The notes: a model not told the origin generated them from the sequence alone. A stretch of DNA of 24,902 nucleotides from Apopatocola sp963618015 (GCA_963618015.1 CAVEQS010000039.1:1-24902); one strand, 5' to 3'. Positions 1 to 7,959 are shown, counted from the first letter of the stretch. Translations and numbers: made by a program.

Positions 1-99
1 GCGCAAAAGACTGCGATGGCACTCTTTCGCACTCTTTTTCCTTACTCCGCATTATTGCAAACTGGAACTCCTTCTTCAATCCGCTCTCTTATTTTACGC

Positions 100-849
100 T
101 TACCGGCATACACTTCTCGGCAGCAGCCGCGCGGCGATATTCATCAAATGGGTCGGCAAACCGCAATAACAAAGCACTTTTCCCTTCTCCGCCGCGCGGA
201 AGCCGGCTTCTGCAACAGCCGCAGCGTCCGCCGGTCGGAACAAGGAGAACATATGCGAATTTTTCATCTGCGCCGCCTGCTCAAAGCCGGTAGCGGTGGG
301 GCCGGGGCAGAGCGCCGTCACGCTAACGCCTGTGCCGCGCACCTCCTCGGCGACGGCTTCGCTGAAGCAGCGGACGAACTCCTTGGAGGCATAATACAGG
401 CACATCCGCGGCCCGGCGCTAAACGCCGCCACGGAGGACAGGTTCAAGATACTGCCGCGTCCGCGTTCCGCCATACCGGGCAGAATAATCCGCGTAAGCT
501 GCACCAGAGCTACGATATTGACTTGCAGAAGATCGGTCTGCCGTTTGGCGTCTACTTCCCAGAAGTTCCCGAAATCGCCGAACCCCGCGTTGTTGACCAG
601 CGCGTCAATGGTGATGTTCTGTTCCAACGTATAGTTAAAAATCTCATAGGCAGTGCCCGGATGGGACAGATCTTTCGTCAGGGGACACACGCGGCAGCCA
701 TACTGTGTCTCCAGTTCGTTCTTCAGCTTGTACAGCTTCCCCTCGCTGCGGGCAACGATCACCAGATCGTAACCCTCCCGCGCGTAGATTTTTGCAAATT
801 CTTGTCCCAATCCGCCGGACGCGCCGGTAATGAGCGCCGTTTTCCGCAT
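100..849 (-). CDS. Short-chain dehydrogenase/reductase (SDR), classical type
   Basis: A 249-residue NAD(P)-dependent oxidoreductase of the classical SDR family; the substrate cannot be inferred. The Rossmann cofactor motif TGASGGLG is at residues 8-15 and NNAG at 86-89. The catalytic Ser is in LNLSSV (about 138-139), and the Tyr152-x3-Lys156 pair is in YYASK. The start is placed at 849 because an AGGTG ribosome site (856-860) lies 6 nt upstream; ATG 855 and a longer frame are possible but lack such a site. That ribosome site overlaps the stop of the preceding hydrolase gene, so the two are probably co-transcribed and translationally coupled. Family and length are secure; the physiological role is unknown. 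Confidence 0.9.
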   Translation of the reverse strand: MRKTALITGASGGLGQEFAKIYAREGYDLVIVARSEGKLYKLKNELETQYGCRVCPLTKDLSHPGTAYEIFNYTLEQNITIDALVNNAGFGDFGNFWEVDAKRQTDLLQVNIVALVQLTRIILPGMAERGRGSILNLSSVAAFSAGPRMCLYYASKEFVRCFSEAVAEEVRGTGVSVTALCPGPTATGFEQAAQMKNSHMFSLFRPADAAAVAEAGFRAAEKGKVLCYCGLPTHLMNIAARLLPRSVCR

Positions 850-859
850 ACCCATCACC

Positions 860-1714
860 TCACAATTCCATGATCTGCGGCTGCACATCCCCATCGTGGT
901 TAGCAAGGGATGCCGCGCAGTTTTCGTCTAAGCTCTGGGCGCGTATCCATTGAAGCGACTTCTTCTGCGCCGTCTTATCGTCGGCAATGCCGGAGGTGAT
1001 AAGCTGCTCCCACGACTTTCCGGCGTAGCCGCCGTCGGAAAACAGCAAAACGAACTTTCCGTCTGCGCGGGTGATTTTCAGGGCGCACAGCCCCTTGGAA
1101 TGACCGGGGATGTTTACCATGACGAGACTTCCATCCCCGAATACATCATAGGACTTTCCCGCGGGCCCCTCCGTGCCGTTCCAGTCGAAGGTCTGCATTT
1201 TTGTTTCGCTCCACCAAGCCGCATTGTAGCGGATACGATTGACCGGCGTGCCGTTCCCGGCAAAGGCCAGTTCATCTCGGGAAACCAGGATCTGCTTTGC
1301 GTCCGCCACCAGTTTCAGCCCGTTGGCATGGTCACAATCCAGATGGGAAAGCAGCACCAGATCCAAATCGACAGGGCGGATCCCCAGCGCTGCCAACTGC
1401 TCGTCAATGGCAGCGCCCTGTTTGAGGCGCCCCTGATTGGTCAAATACAGCGGCAGCGAACCGAGAGACCGGATCTGCGCTTTCTTATCAAAGACGCCGT
1501 CGGGACTCATATCCCGATGCCAGCCGCAGTCGAACAATATTCTGCCGTGGCTGCACTCGATGAGATAGGCGGATATCGGCAGCCATAGCCGGTCTGACTT
1601 TTTGGCGAAGATCCCGGAGGCCTTGACGGTGCTGCAATGCTCTCCGCCGAAGGGAAGCTCCGGCGCGACGCACACCTCGCCGGTATGAAATACATGTATT
1701 TTGAACTCTGCCAT
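860..1714 (-). CDS. Metallo-beta-lactamase-fold hydrolase (AHL-lactonase-like)
   Basis: A 284-residue MBL-fold metallohydrolase resembling the N-acyl-homoserine lactonase-like group. The metal motif reads SHLDCDHANG (His124, Asp126, Asp128, His129), so the second His of the usual HxHxDH is Asp. Further ligands are plausible at His205 (IPGHSKG) and Asp227 (FSDGG). No signal peptide is seen, so it should be cytoplasmic. The start at 1714 (MAEFKIHVF) has an AGGAGG site 9 nt upstream at 1724-1729; longer frames lack one. It is the first gene of a two-gene unit with the SDR. Substrate unknown; lactonase or other esterase activity is inference from fold only. Confidence 0.87.
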   Translation of the reverse strand: MAEFKIHVFHTGEVCVAPELPFGGEHCSTVKASGIFAKKSDRLWLPISAYLIECSHGRILFDCGWHRDMSPDGVFDKKAQIRSLGSLPLYLTNQGRLKQGAAIDEQLAALGIRPVDLDLVLLSHLDCDHANGLKLVADAKQILVSRDELAFAGNGTPVNRIRYNAAWWSETKMQTFDWNGTEGPAGKSYDVFGDGSLVMVNIPGHSKGLCALKITRADGKFVLLFSDGGYAGKSWEQLITSGIADDKTAQKKSLQWIRAQSLDENCAASLANHDGDVQPQIMEL

Positions 1715-1776
1715 AACACATTGCCTCCTGCTTCTGTTTGTCTCCATCATACAAAAGAACAAAAGCCGGTGGAACG

Positions 1777-1795
1777 ACACATTTTCCAAAAGTGT
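1777..1795. promoter_or_regulatory. Near-palindromic operator candidate upstream of the hydrolase-SDR pair
   Basis: The 19-nt element ACACATTTTCCAAAAGTGT is an imperfect inverted repeat (four outer and three inner pairs match around a CC centre). It lies between the end of the TetR gene and the hydrolase start, the position expected for an operator of the neighbouring TetR protein. Binding is inference. I see no convincing promoter beside it (weak TATGAT at 1746-1751). Confidence 0.35.
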
Positions 1796-1812
1796 TCGGA
1801 CTTTTAAAGCGC

Positions 1813-1843
1813 GAAGGAGCCGCGGCTTTGCCGCAGCTCCTTC
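1813..1843 (-). terminator. Stem-loop at the end of the TetR gene
   Basis: Two 14-nt arms (1813-1826 and 1830-1843) pair with one C/A mismatch around a 3-nt loop. The hairpin overlaps the TetR stop codon. On the minus strand it is followed by CGCGCTTTAAAAG, a poor U-tract, so termination is probable but not textbook. Confidence 0.5.
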
Positions 1844-2426
1844 AGATGATTTGTTCCACAGCGCTCAGCATCTGTACGCTGATGTCCGCCAAACGATGCG
1901 TATTCACTTCTTCGGGGTGCTCCATCCAATAGGTATATGCACCGATGACCGACGAGGCGATAACTTCCATAATCAGCCCATGATTGGGTACAGCCGCTTT
2001 CTCCGGGAAGCGCAGTTCGAAATGATACTTGATGGCTTGCTTCCACTTGGCAATATACACAAGGTTGGGCTGAGCTATCAGAAAGGCGTAGTTTTCCTGC
2101 CAATGGGACTTGATATAGTCCAGCGTGCGGGAGAAAAACACACGAAGGTCCATCGCCGCAAAAGAGTCTTCCGCAGTATACCGTGCGATCTCCAGAATTC
2201 CGCCGATCAGTTCATCCTCGATCTTCGCTTTCAGCGTGCCGAGGTTATCATAGTATCCGTAAAATGTCGTCCGCGCCACAGGGGTCTGTACGCACAGCTC
2301 CTTGACGGACATCCTATCGAAAGGCCGCCGACAGTAGAGCGTGATAAACGCGGCACGGATGGCTTGTTCTGTGCCGTTCACCGTACCCTGATTCGTCCCG
2401 AGTCCGGCTGCTCCCTTATTCTGCAC
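1842..2426 (-). CDS. TetR/AcrR-family transcriptional regulator
   Basis: A TetR-like repressor with an N-terminal helix-turn-helix in the region AIRAAFITLY ... MSVKELCVQT ... TTFYGYYDN. The rest is a helical ligand-binding/dimerisation domain with no recognisable ligand clue. No ATG lies near the expected start. I chose GTG 2426 (194 aa), 5 nt after the ferredoxin-fusion stop, because it gives the usual TetR length; GTG 2381 (179 aa) is the main alternative. It is probably co-transcribed with the upstream EFR1-type gene. It may control that gene, the downstream hydrolase-SDR pair, or itself; the palindrome at 1777-1795 is a candidate site. Confidence 0.78.
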   Translation of the reverse strand: MQNKGAAGLGTNQGTVNGTEQAIRAAFITLYCRRPFDRMSVKELCVQTPVARTTFYGYYDNLGTLKAKIEDELIGGILEIARYTAEDSFAAMDLRVFFSRTLDYIKSHWQENYAFLIAQPNLVYIAKWKQAIKYHFELRFPEKAAVPNHGLIMEVIASSVIGAYTYWMEHPEEVNTHRLADISVQMLSAVEQII

Positions 2427-2431
2427 GGAGC

Positions 2432-3184
2432 TTACAGCTTCACCGGGCAGCGGTAGCGCGGCTTGCCGAGGCTCTTCTTGCCGTATTCGATCGCCTCCGT
2501 GGGGCAATGGGTGATGCACGCCATGCAATGGGTGCAATCGTCCTCCCACACTGGGCGGCCATCGCGCAGCGTTATGGCGCGCGTCGGGCAAAGCTTTGCG
2601 CACAGGCCGCAGCCGATGCACGCCGCGCTCACGGTGAACTGCTTGGCATGGACAAAAAGCGGATAGAACGTCTTATTCACGATGCCGCTCTTGATCTTAT
2701 CGGCAGCGCCGACCTTCGCCGCCGGGAACGGCTTTCTCTCGCGGATGAGCTCCGCCAGACGGTCGAGCACGGGGTCTGCCGCGGCAACGATTTTGCGCGC
2801 CTCGGCCTCGTCCGGCACATCGAACATGGCGATGTAATTTTCCGGCATGACGACCTGGGCGCAGCCGCGGTATGTGAGATTTTTCTCCGCGCAGAGCTCG
2901 GCGGCATACTTCCCCGCCTCGCCGATCTCGCCGCCGCAGGTCATAACGAAATAAATTTCCTTGCTGCCGCGGAGCAGCGTGCTCCGCAGATGGTCGCGCA
3001 CGATGTGCGGGATCTGCCAGGCGTACGTCGGCGTGCAGACGATCCACGGCGTCTCCGATTCGAGCGGCGAGGTAACACCGGAGCGGATGCGCTCCATGAG
3101 CGGCATTGCCTCCTCCCCAAGCGCGGCGGCGAGCTTCTTTGCGGCGTATTCGCTGTTTCCTGTACCGGTAAAATAAAGGATCAT
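2432..3184 (-). CDS. EFR1-type flavodoxin-ferredoxin fusion
   Basis: A 250-residue cytoplasmic electron-transfer protein. The N-terminus (MILYFTGTGNSEYAA) is a flavodoxin FMN-binding loop. The C-terminus carries two complete 4Fe-4S motifs: Cys189/192/195/199 (CIGCGLCAKLCP) and Cys217/220/223/227 (CTHCMACITHCP). This order matches the EFR1 family of ferrodoxins common in Clostridia; redox partners are not known from sequence. A GGGGAA ribosome site precedes ATG 3184. The TetR gene follows after 5 nt, indicating one transcript. Full length, with all cluster ligands present. Confidence 0.92.
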   Translation of the reverse strand: MILYFTGTGNSEYAAKKLAAALGEEAMPLMERIRSGVTSPLESETPWIVCTPTYAWQIPHIVRDHLRSTLLRGSKEIYFVMTCGGEIGEAGKYAAELCAEKNLTYRGCAQVVMPENYIAMFDVPDEAEARKIVAAADPVLDRLAELIRERKPFPAAKVGAADKIKSGIVNKTFYPLFVHAKQFTVSAACIGCGLCAKLCPTRAITLRDGRPVWEDDCTHCMACITHCPTEAIEYGKKSLGKPRYRCPVKL

Positions 3185-3231
3185 AGCGTTATTCCCCTTT
3201 CTCCGGCCAAAACCGGAGGCATTCTTACCTT

Positions 3232-3260
3232 AGTATAACACGCTCCCCACGGCGCGGCAA
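3232..3260 (-). promoter_or_regulatory. Probable promoter of the EFR1-tetR unit
   Basis: On the minus strand TTGCCG (3255-3260) is separated by 17 bp from TATACT (3232-3237). A CTCCGG/CCGGAG hairpin (3201-3218) lies in the leader, between the promoter and the ribosome site. The -35 match is moderate. Confidence 0.5.
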
Positions 3261-3262
3261 GG

Positions 3263-4105
3263 TCATTCCGGCAAATCGATCCCCGCAGCCTTCGCCGCGA
3301 GCGTGTAGAGCACCGGCTCGAACCGCACGCCGTACCAGTGCTCCGGCTCGGTGCGCCGGATGCACGCAAGGACAAACTCCGCCGCGGCCTCCGCTGCCGG
3401 AAACGGCTCATACCCGCGGCACAAAAGCCCCGTGAACGCCGAAGCAAAGAGATCGCCCGTGCCGTGGCAGGTTCGCGCAAGGCGCGCGTGCCGGTAGTAG
3501 CTGGAAAACTCTCGGCCGCTCACCACAACGCCGGTCGTCTCCGGCTCGTAGCTCACGCCGGTGAGCACGACCGTGCCGGCGCCCCTTTCGTGCAGCGCAC
3601 CGGTAAGATTTTGAATATACGACTCATCGTACTCCCGGCGGTACTCCATGCCGGTGAGCAGCGCCGCCTCCGTGATGTTGGGAAGCAGTATGTCTGCGGA
3701 GAATGCCAGCTCCTTCATTTTCTCCACAAACGCAGCATCGAAGCCCGCATAGAGCTTTCCGTTATCGGCCATGGCGGGATCGACGATGCGCGCGCCGCCC
3801 GGCACAAGCAGCGTGTCCATGATGCGCCGGACGTGGGCGATCTGCTCGCCGCTGCCAAGATAGCCGGTATACACCGCATCAAAGAAAAGCCCCTCGCTCT
3901 GCCAATGGCGCGCGATGGCAGGCATGTCCGCCGTCAGATCGCGGAACGTGTAGCCCGTGAAGCCGCCTCCGGTGTGCGTAGAGAGCACCGCCGAGGGCAG
4001 CACCGCCGTTTCCACGCCGCACGCCGACAAAACCGGCAGCGCCACGGTGAGCGAGCATTGCCCCACACAGGAGATGTCCTGCACCGTTAAAATGCGTTTG
4101 TTCAT
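3263..4105 (-). CDS. Pyridoxamine/pyridoxal kinase (PfkB-like ribokinase superfamily)
   Basis: A 280-residue kinase that should phosphorylate pyridoxal or pyridoxamine with ATP in B6 salvage. The N-terminus MNKRILTVQDISCVGQCSL followed by VLSTHTGGF is characteristic of PdxY/PdxK-type kinases. The C-terminal anion-hole and catalytic motif GTGD is at 215-218 (HGTGDLFASAF), with Asp218 the general base. A GAAAGGAAA ribosome site precedes ATG 4105. It is separated from pstS by a terminator and from the EFR1 gene by a promoter, so it is probably monocistronic. Vitamer preference cannot be decided here. Confidence 0.9.
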   Translation of the reverse strand: MNKRILTVQDISCVGQCSLTVALPVLSACGVETAVLPSAVLSTHTGGGFTGYTFRDLTADMPAIARHWQSEGLFFDAVYTGYLGSGEQIAHVRRIMDTLLVPGGARIVDPAMADNGKLYAGFDAAFVEKMKELAFSADILLPNITEAALLTGMEYRREYDESYIQNLTGALHERGAGTVVLTGVSYEPETTGVVVSGREFSSYYRHARLARTCHGTGDLFASAFTGLLCRGYEPFPAAEAAAEFVLACIRRTEPEHWYGVRFEPVLYTLAAKAAGIDLPE

Positions 4106-4128
4106 ACCGTTTCCTTTCGTTTTTAAAA

Positions 4129-4166
4129 AGCCAAAGGCTCTCCGGGTTTCCGGAGAGCTTTTGGCT
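4129..4166 (-). terminator. Intrinsic terminator after pstS
   Basis: Arms 4129-4145 and 4150-4166 form a long stem (CTCCGG/CCGGAG core plus AGCCAAA/TTTGGCT with a one-nt bulge) around a 4-nt loop. On the minus strand it is followed by TTTTTAAAAA. It lies just downstream of the pstS stop and upstream of the pyridoxamine kinase. Confidence 0.8.
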
Positions 4167-4186
4167 ATGCGGTTTTTATTGGTGGT

Positions 4187-5098
4187 TTACTTCGCCACGG
4201 GGACAGCGCCGGCCTGGCGGATGAGGTCGTTCGCCGCGGTGCTCGTGGCGTAATCAAAGAACGCCTGTGCCGCCGGGGAGAGGGTCTCGCCCTCGCGGGT
4301 CACCAGAACGAAGGGGCGCTGCACGGCGTAGGTGCCGTCCAGAACGGTCTCCTCGGAGCAGACCACGCCGTTCACCTTCAGAGCCTTGATGCCGTCCTGG
4401 CCTTCGACCGCGGAGAGAGAGGCGTAGCCGATGGCATTGGGGTTCGCCGCCACAGCGGAGATCACAGCGCCGGTGGAGGTCAGCTCCTGCGCGAGGACGC
4501 ACGCATCGCTCGTGCCGGTGACGGACTCGAAGCCGTCGCGCGTGCCGCTGCCGGCCTCACGGCCGACGCAGGAAATTGCAAGGTCTTCGCCGCCGAGCTC
4601 GTTCCAGTTCTTGATCTCGCCCTTGAAGATGGACGCGATCTGCTCAATGGTCAGATCCTCCACAGGGCAATCCTTGTTGACGATGATCGCGATGCCGTCG
4701 AGCGCGACGACCGTGCCGGTGAGGCCGGTCTCGCTCGTCTTGAGCGCGCGGGAGGCAAGGCCGATATCGCAGCTGCCGGTGCGGACGGACTCAATGCCCG
4801 TGCCGGAGCCGGTGGGGTCATACGTAACGCTGACGCCGGGGTTGTCGAGCATGAACTGCTCGGCGAGGATGTTGACGACCTTCTCCATCGAGGTGGAGCC
4901 GTTCGTGGACACGCTGCCGGAAAGGGCGGCGGGCGCTTCGCTCGCAGGAGCCTCGGTCGCCGGGGCGGCAGTGGCGGGGGCATCCGTCGCCGGGGCGGCG
5001 GTGGGATCGGCAGCCGGGGCAGCGGCGCCGCAGCCGGCGAGCAGCGCGAGCGTCAGTACGGCCGCAACGGCCAGCGTGAAAATTCTCTTTGCTTTCAT
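4187..5098 (-). CDS. pstS: Phosphate ABC transporter substrate-binding lipoprotein (PstS-like)
   Basis: A 303-residue extracytoplasmic phosphate-binding lipoprotein. A signal peptide with lipobox LLAGC gives an acylated Cys23, followed by an Ala/Pro/Thr-rich tether (about residues 24-60). The binding-protein core contains NGSTSMEKV, DPTGSGTGIESV, GLASRALK and GREAGSGTRDGFE, the phosphate-contacting segments typical of PstS. The start at 5098 has an AGGAG site (about 5109-5113) and a proper signal sequence; the upstream ATG at 5152 does not. No pstCAB or phoU is adjacent: a terminator and then the kinase gene follow. It is therefore an orphan binding protein or works with a transporter encoded elsewhere. 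Confidence 0.9.
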   Translation of the reverse strand: MKAKRIFTLAVAAVLTLALLAGCGAAAPAADPTAAPATDAPATAAPATEAPASEAPAALSGSVSTNGSTSMEKVVNILAEQFMLDNPGVSVTYDPTGSGTGIESVRTGSCDIGLASRALKTSETGLTGTVVALDGIAIIVNKDCPVEDLTIEQIASIFKGEIKNWNELGGEDLAISCVGREAGSGTRDGFESVTGTSDACVLAQELTSTGAVISAVAANPNAIGYASLSAVEGQDGIKALKVNGVVCSEETVLDGTYAVQRPFVLVTREGETLSPAAQAFFDYATSTAANDLIRQAGAVPVAK

Positions 5099-5135
5099 AA
5101 TTGTATTCTCCTTTTTCAAATCACATCTTACCCTT

Positions 5136-5182
5136 CGGTACGACGTAAGCATACCGCCCCGCGGTAAAATCCGTTACCGCGG
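5136..5182. promoter_or_regulatory. Iterated CGGTA/TACCG elements upstream of pstS
   Basis: Four CGGTA or TACCG cores alternate in orientation within 47 bp. The last two form a perfect 9-bp inverted repeat, CCGCGGTAA (5159-5167) and TTACCGCGG (5174-5182), with a 6-nt loop. The block lies between the pstS start and the trailer end of the CRISPR array. It could be a regulator site for pstS or a hairpin ending the array transcript. No U-tract follows on the minus strand, which disfavours a simple terminator. Confidence 0.4.
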
Positions 5183-5207
5183 TTTCGTAAAATGATTGTA
5201 AAAAAGA

Positions 5208-6866
5208 GATCCGCTTAAATCTGAGATCACACTACTCTCAAATCTCAAACGCAACAACAATCCCGGTGCCAAAAGCTACACTACGCTCAAACACATGGAC
5301 ATCATTCCCTCGGAGCTTTCTGGTTTTACTGCTGCTTGGAATCGCACTACTCTCAAACTCGGCTATCCATACGTATGGGGTTATTTAGGTTTTTCGTACT
5401 TAGTACCCTCAAACACGTCGTCATGGCTCGCGTAAACGCGATCTGTTTTACTACCACTTGGGATTACACTACTCTCAAACTCGGATATGGCCATAAAGAA
5501 CGAATTTGTCGTTTTACTACCACTTGGGATTACACTACTCTCAAACAGCCTTCGCGTGTTTCTGGTGAAATGCGTCGTTTTACTACCACTTGGGATTACA
5601 CTACTCTCAAACACGCTATTATCTACGGTCTTTCTCTTTCTGGTTTTACTACCACTTGGGATTACACTACTCTCAAACGCGCTGGCGCGGTTTTATCCGA
5701 CAGTTTTGGTTTTACTACCACTTGGGATTACACTACTCTCAAACCCGCTGTGGCTGCACCGCTGTCGCCCGCTGGTTTTACTACCACTTGGGATTACACT
5801 ACTCTCAAACCACCGCAGCGAGCTTCCCGCACTCGGAAAAGTTTTACTACCACTTGGGATTACACTACTCTCAAACAAATGGGTTTACGCGCGCGTAGCG
5901 TCGGTGGTTTTACTACCACTTGGGATTACACTACTCTCAAACGAGTGGGCGTGGAGGTTCCGTCGATAACGTGTTTTACTACCACTTGGGATTACACTAC
6001 TCTCAAACTTTATGTTTGGTGTTGTGATTTTCGACCGGGTTTTACTACCACTTGGGATTACACTACTCTCAAACACGAAAAATTAGCTCGTTACGGCTCT
6101 CGCTGTTTTACTACCACTTGGGATTACACTACTCTCAAACAAAGCGTACAACGATCAGCGGATGGAGCTTGTTTTACTACCACTTGGGATTACACTACTC
6201 TCAAACGCTCCGCCGGAATTCCCACATTGATTGCCAGTTTTACTACCACTTGGGATTACACTACTCTCAAACCCAGGATTGCGTCGGTCTCCTCGCTGCT
6301 TAGTTTTACTACCACTTGGGATTACACTACTCTCAAACCAAATTGGACACAGAAAATTAAAAGCGGCCGTTTTACTACCACTTGGGATTACACTACTCTC
6401 AAACAGCTGCAATCACTCGCGGGAGGAGAACACAGTTTTACTACCACTTGGGATTACACTACTCTCAAACTAAGTTTACCTTTTTTCTCAGTTTTTTCGC
6501 GTTTTACTACCACTTGGGATTACACTACTCTCAAACAGCATTGCAATTCGGCCACGTGCAGCTGAAGTTTTACTACCACTTGGGATTACACTACTCTCAA
6601 ACCGATAGTTACAAGACTGACGACTTTGGGACGTTTTACTACCACTTGGGATTACACTACTCTCAAACAGAAAGCATTATCAACGCTATCAACCGTATGT
6701 TTTACTACCACTTGGGATTACACTACTCTCAAACACGCAATGTTCGCACAATGTCAACAGCAAAGTTTTACTACCACTTGGGATTACACTACTCTCAAAC
6801 AGCGCGTTCGACATTGAGACGTCCCGCATTGTTTTACTACCACTTGGGATTACACTACTCTCAAAC
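5208..6866 (-). CRISPR. Type II-A CRISPR array: 22 identical 36-bp repeats plus about 4 degenerate trailer repeats
   Basis: Twenty-two identical 36-bp repeats start at 5445 and recur every 66 bp to 6831-6866, with 21 unique 30-bp spacers between them. In transcribed (minus) orientation the repeat begins GTTTGAGAGTAGTGTAATCC and ends GGTAGTAAAAC. Degenerate units extend left: a 26-nt remnant (5389-5414), a full-length variant with six transitions (5323-5358), a 19-nt remnant (about 5274-5292) and a terminal one ending at 5243, with homology from about 5222 and possibly from 5208. With these boundaries the four intervening spacers are also 30 bp (5415-5444, 5359-5388, 5293-5322, 5244-5273). Orientation follows from three facts: decay at the left, leader and cas genes at the right, and the complementary tracrRNA on the plus strand. 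No spacer target was recognised by eye. Confidence 0.97.
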
Positions 6867-6976
6867 CTCAAATTCCAAAAAAAGCGTAAAAATCCGCATT
6901 TTGACAACAGTTTGGAGCAGCACTCCGACACTACAACAGAGTATCCGGCGGCAGCAAAACGATTATAGCACAGAAT
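6867..6976 (-). promoter_or_regulatory. CRISPR leader with ATTTGAG leader-anchoring sequence
   Basis: The 110-bp AT-rich stretch between csn2 and the first repeat is the leader. Read on the minus strand it ends ...GGAATTTGAG directly against the repeat. ATTTGAG is a leader-anchoring sequence recognised by Cas1-Cas2 in one group of type II-A systems. Two direct copies of ACAACAG (6904-6910 and 6933-6939, plus strand) and a small GGAG/CTCC inverted repeat lie inside. Confidence 0.85.
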
Positions 6977-6989
6977 CTAAAACTCGCAA
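6962..6989 (-). promoter_or_regulatory. Promoter of the CRISPR array
   Basis: On the minus strand TTGCGA (6984-6989) lies 16 bp before TATAAT (6962-6967), with an extended TGC directly upstream of the -10. The -35 is inside the last codons of csn2. The predicted transcript starts near 6955 and runs through the leader into the first repeat. Confidence 0.75.
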
Positions 6990-7642
6990 AGGTCTTTGTC
7001 GATGATCCGCACCTCCTCACACGGTCTGACTGTTTCTTTCTGTCCGCTCTCCAGCAGGAGAACGGACAGCTTTTCATAAAATACCGACTGATAGAAAAGG
7101 GTTACTTCCTCTTCCGAAAGAAACGCCTTAAGATTTACAAACACAAAAAGCCTCTTCCGAAAGCACTCTCTGTGCAGCCGCATCATTTCAAGCAGCTGTT
7201 CCGGGATGGACATTCCTTCCGTATCCACATGGAACGCCAGAGCCTTTACCACGTCATCGGCGCTCTCCATTTCGGAAAACGTAACATTGAAGGGAATGGC
7301 CGCAGTGAGCGTTGCGCCGTAGTCATTCAGCGCCGCCAGACACTCCGCCGTTTTCGCCGGATGTTCCTCCGCCGCCGTTACCGCCATCTGCTGGATCTTC
7401 GTCAGAACACGCCGTCCGTCAAGCTCCGGAAAAAGAGGGTTCAGCGTTATCTGCACGTTTTTCCCGATCTCTATCAGACTGGAATTATCGGAGAGAGCAA
7501 ATTCTCCCGGTTCGCCGTTTTCCTGTGCCAAAAGATCGGCGATCAGTTGGCGAAACAGTTGTCCGTTTTCCACGACAAAAACGGGGATCCGGTTTTCCCT
7601 GAACTCGATCGGGCTTTGCAGAAGCGGGTGCGCCAACATCAT
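6977..7642 (-). CDS. csn2: Type II-A CRISPR adaptation protein Csn2
   Basis: A 221-residue protein, the size of short-form Csn2. Csn2 forms a tetrameric ring on double-stranded DNA ends and assists Cas1-Cas2 and Cas9 in spacer acquisition. Identity rests on the N-terminus (HPLLQSPIEFRENRIPVFVVENGQLFRQLI), the length and the position: last cas gene, immediately before the array, which is diagnostic of subtype II-A. The ATG at 7642 overlaps the cas2 stop in an ATGA junction; an in-frame ATG follows immediately at 7639. The array promoter overlaps its 3' end. Sequence similarity among Csn2 proteins is low, so context carries much of the weight. Confidence 0.92.
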   Translation of the reverse strand: MMLAHPLLQSPIEFRENRIPVFVVENGQLFRQLIADLLAQENGEPGEFALSDNSSLIEIGKNVQITLNPLFPELDGRRVLTKIQQMAVTAAEEHPAKTAECLAALNDYGATLTAAIPFNVTFSEMESADDVVKALAFHVDTEGMSIPEQLLEMMRLHRECFRKRLFVFVNLKAFLSEEEVTLFYQSVFYEKLSVLLLESGQKETVRPCEEVRIIDKDLCEF

Positions 7643-7959
7643 AGTTCCACAAACCTTTCGTCCGTTGTGAGTACGTCGCTCTCACCGACGCCCACGATGT
7701 ATTCCATACCGGCATACTGTTTTTCCGTCACGCAGAGCATCTGCACAAGGCCTTTGAGCGGACGGTTTTTTCGTATGCCGTCCGCCACCGGCCGCACCGC
7801 GCTTTGGTTCAGGATCAGTTTGCAGTATACCGACTCCTGCATCATGACAAAGCCGTTTTTGATAAGGTATTTGCGAAAGCGGGCATACTCCCGCCGATCC
7901 TTGATCGTATCGGTAGGAAGGTCAAAGAAGATCATCATTCGCATAAATCTGTAACTCAT
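7639..7959 (-). CDS. cas2: CRISPR-associated endonuclease Cas2
   Basis: A 106-residue Cas2 that with Cas1 forms the spacer-integration complex. The beta-strand MSYRFMRMMIFFDLPTDT carries the conserved Asp13. The family pattern RREYARFRKYLIKNGFVMMQESVY follows. The start is set at 7959 because type II-A Cas2 proteins begin MSYR-; a longer frame from 8022 would add 21 unrelated residues. This start overlaps the end of cas1 by 38 bp, and the gene ends in a 4-nt ATGA overlap with csn2. The tight overlaps indicate one transcript cas9-cas1-cas2-csn2. Confidence 0.95.
   Translation of the reverse strand: MSYRFMRMMIFFDLPTDTIKDRREYARFRKYLIKNGFVMMQESVYCKLILNQSAVRPVADGIRKNRPLKGLVQMLCVTEKQYAGMEYIVGVGESDVLTTDERFVEL

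Noticed and set aside
5159..5182. Intrinsic terminator of the pre-crRNA
   Set aside because: The stem is perfect but no U-tract follows on the minus strand; kept only as a regulatory or hairpin element.
5445..6830. Self-targeting spacers against this window
   Set aside because: Reading the spacers against the window by eye gave no convincing match; a systematic search was not possible.
5208..6866. Array transcribed on the plus strand (repeat read as GTTTTACTACC...)
   Set aside because: Decayed repeats are at the left, the leader with ATTTGAG and the promoter at the right, and the tracrRNA on the plus strand is complementary only to a minus-strand crRNA.
5336..7005. Long open frames across the array on both strands encoding tandem repeats (such as FTTTWDYTTLK)
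   Set aside because: The 66-bp repeat-spacer period is a multiple of three, so frames stay open by chance; this is the CRISPR array, not a repeat protein.
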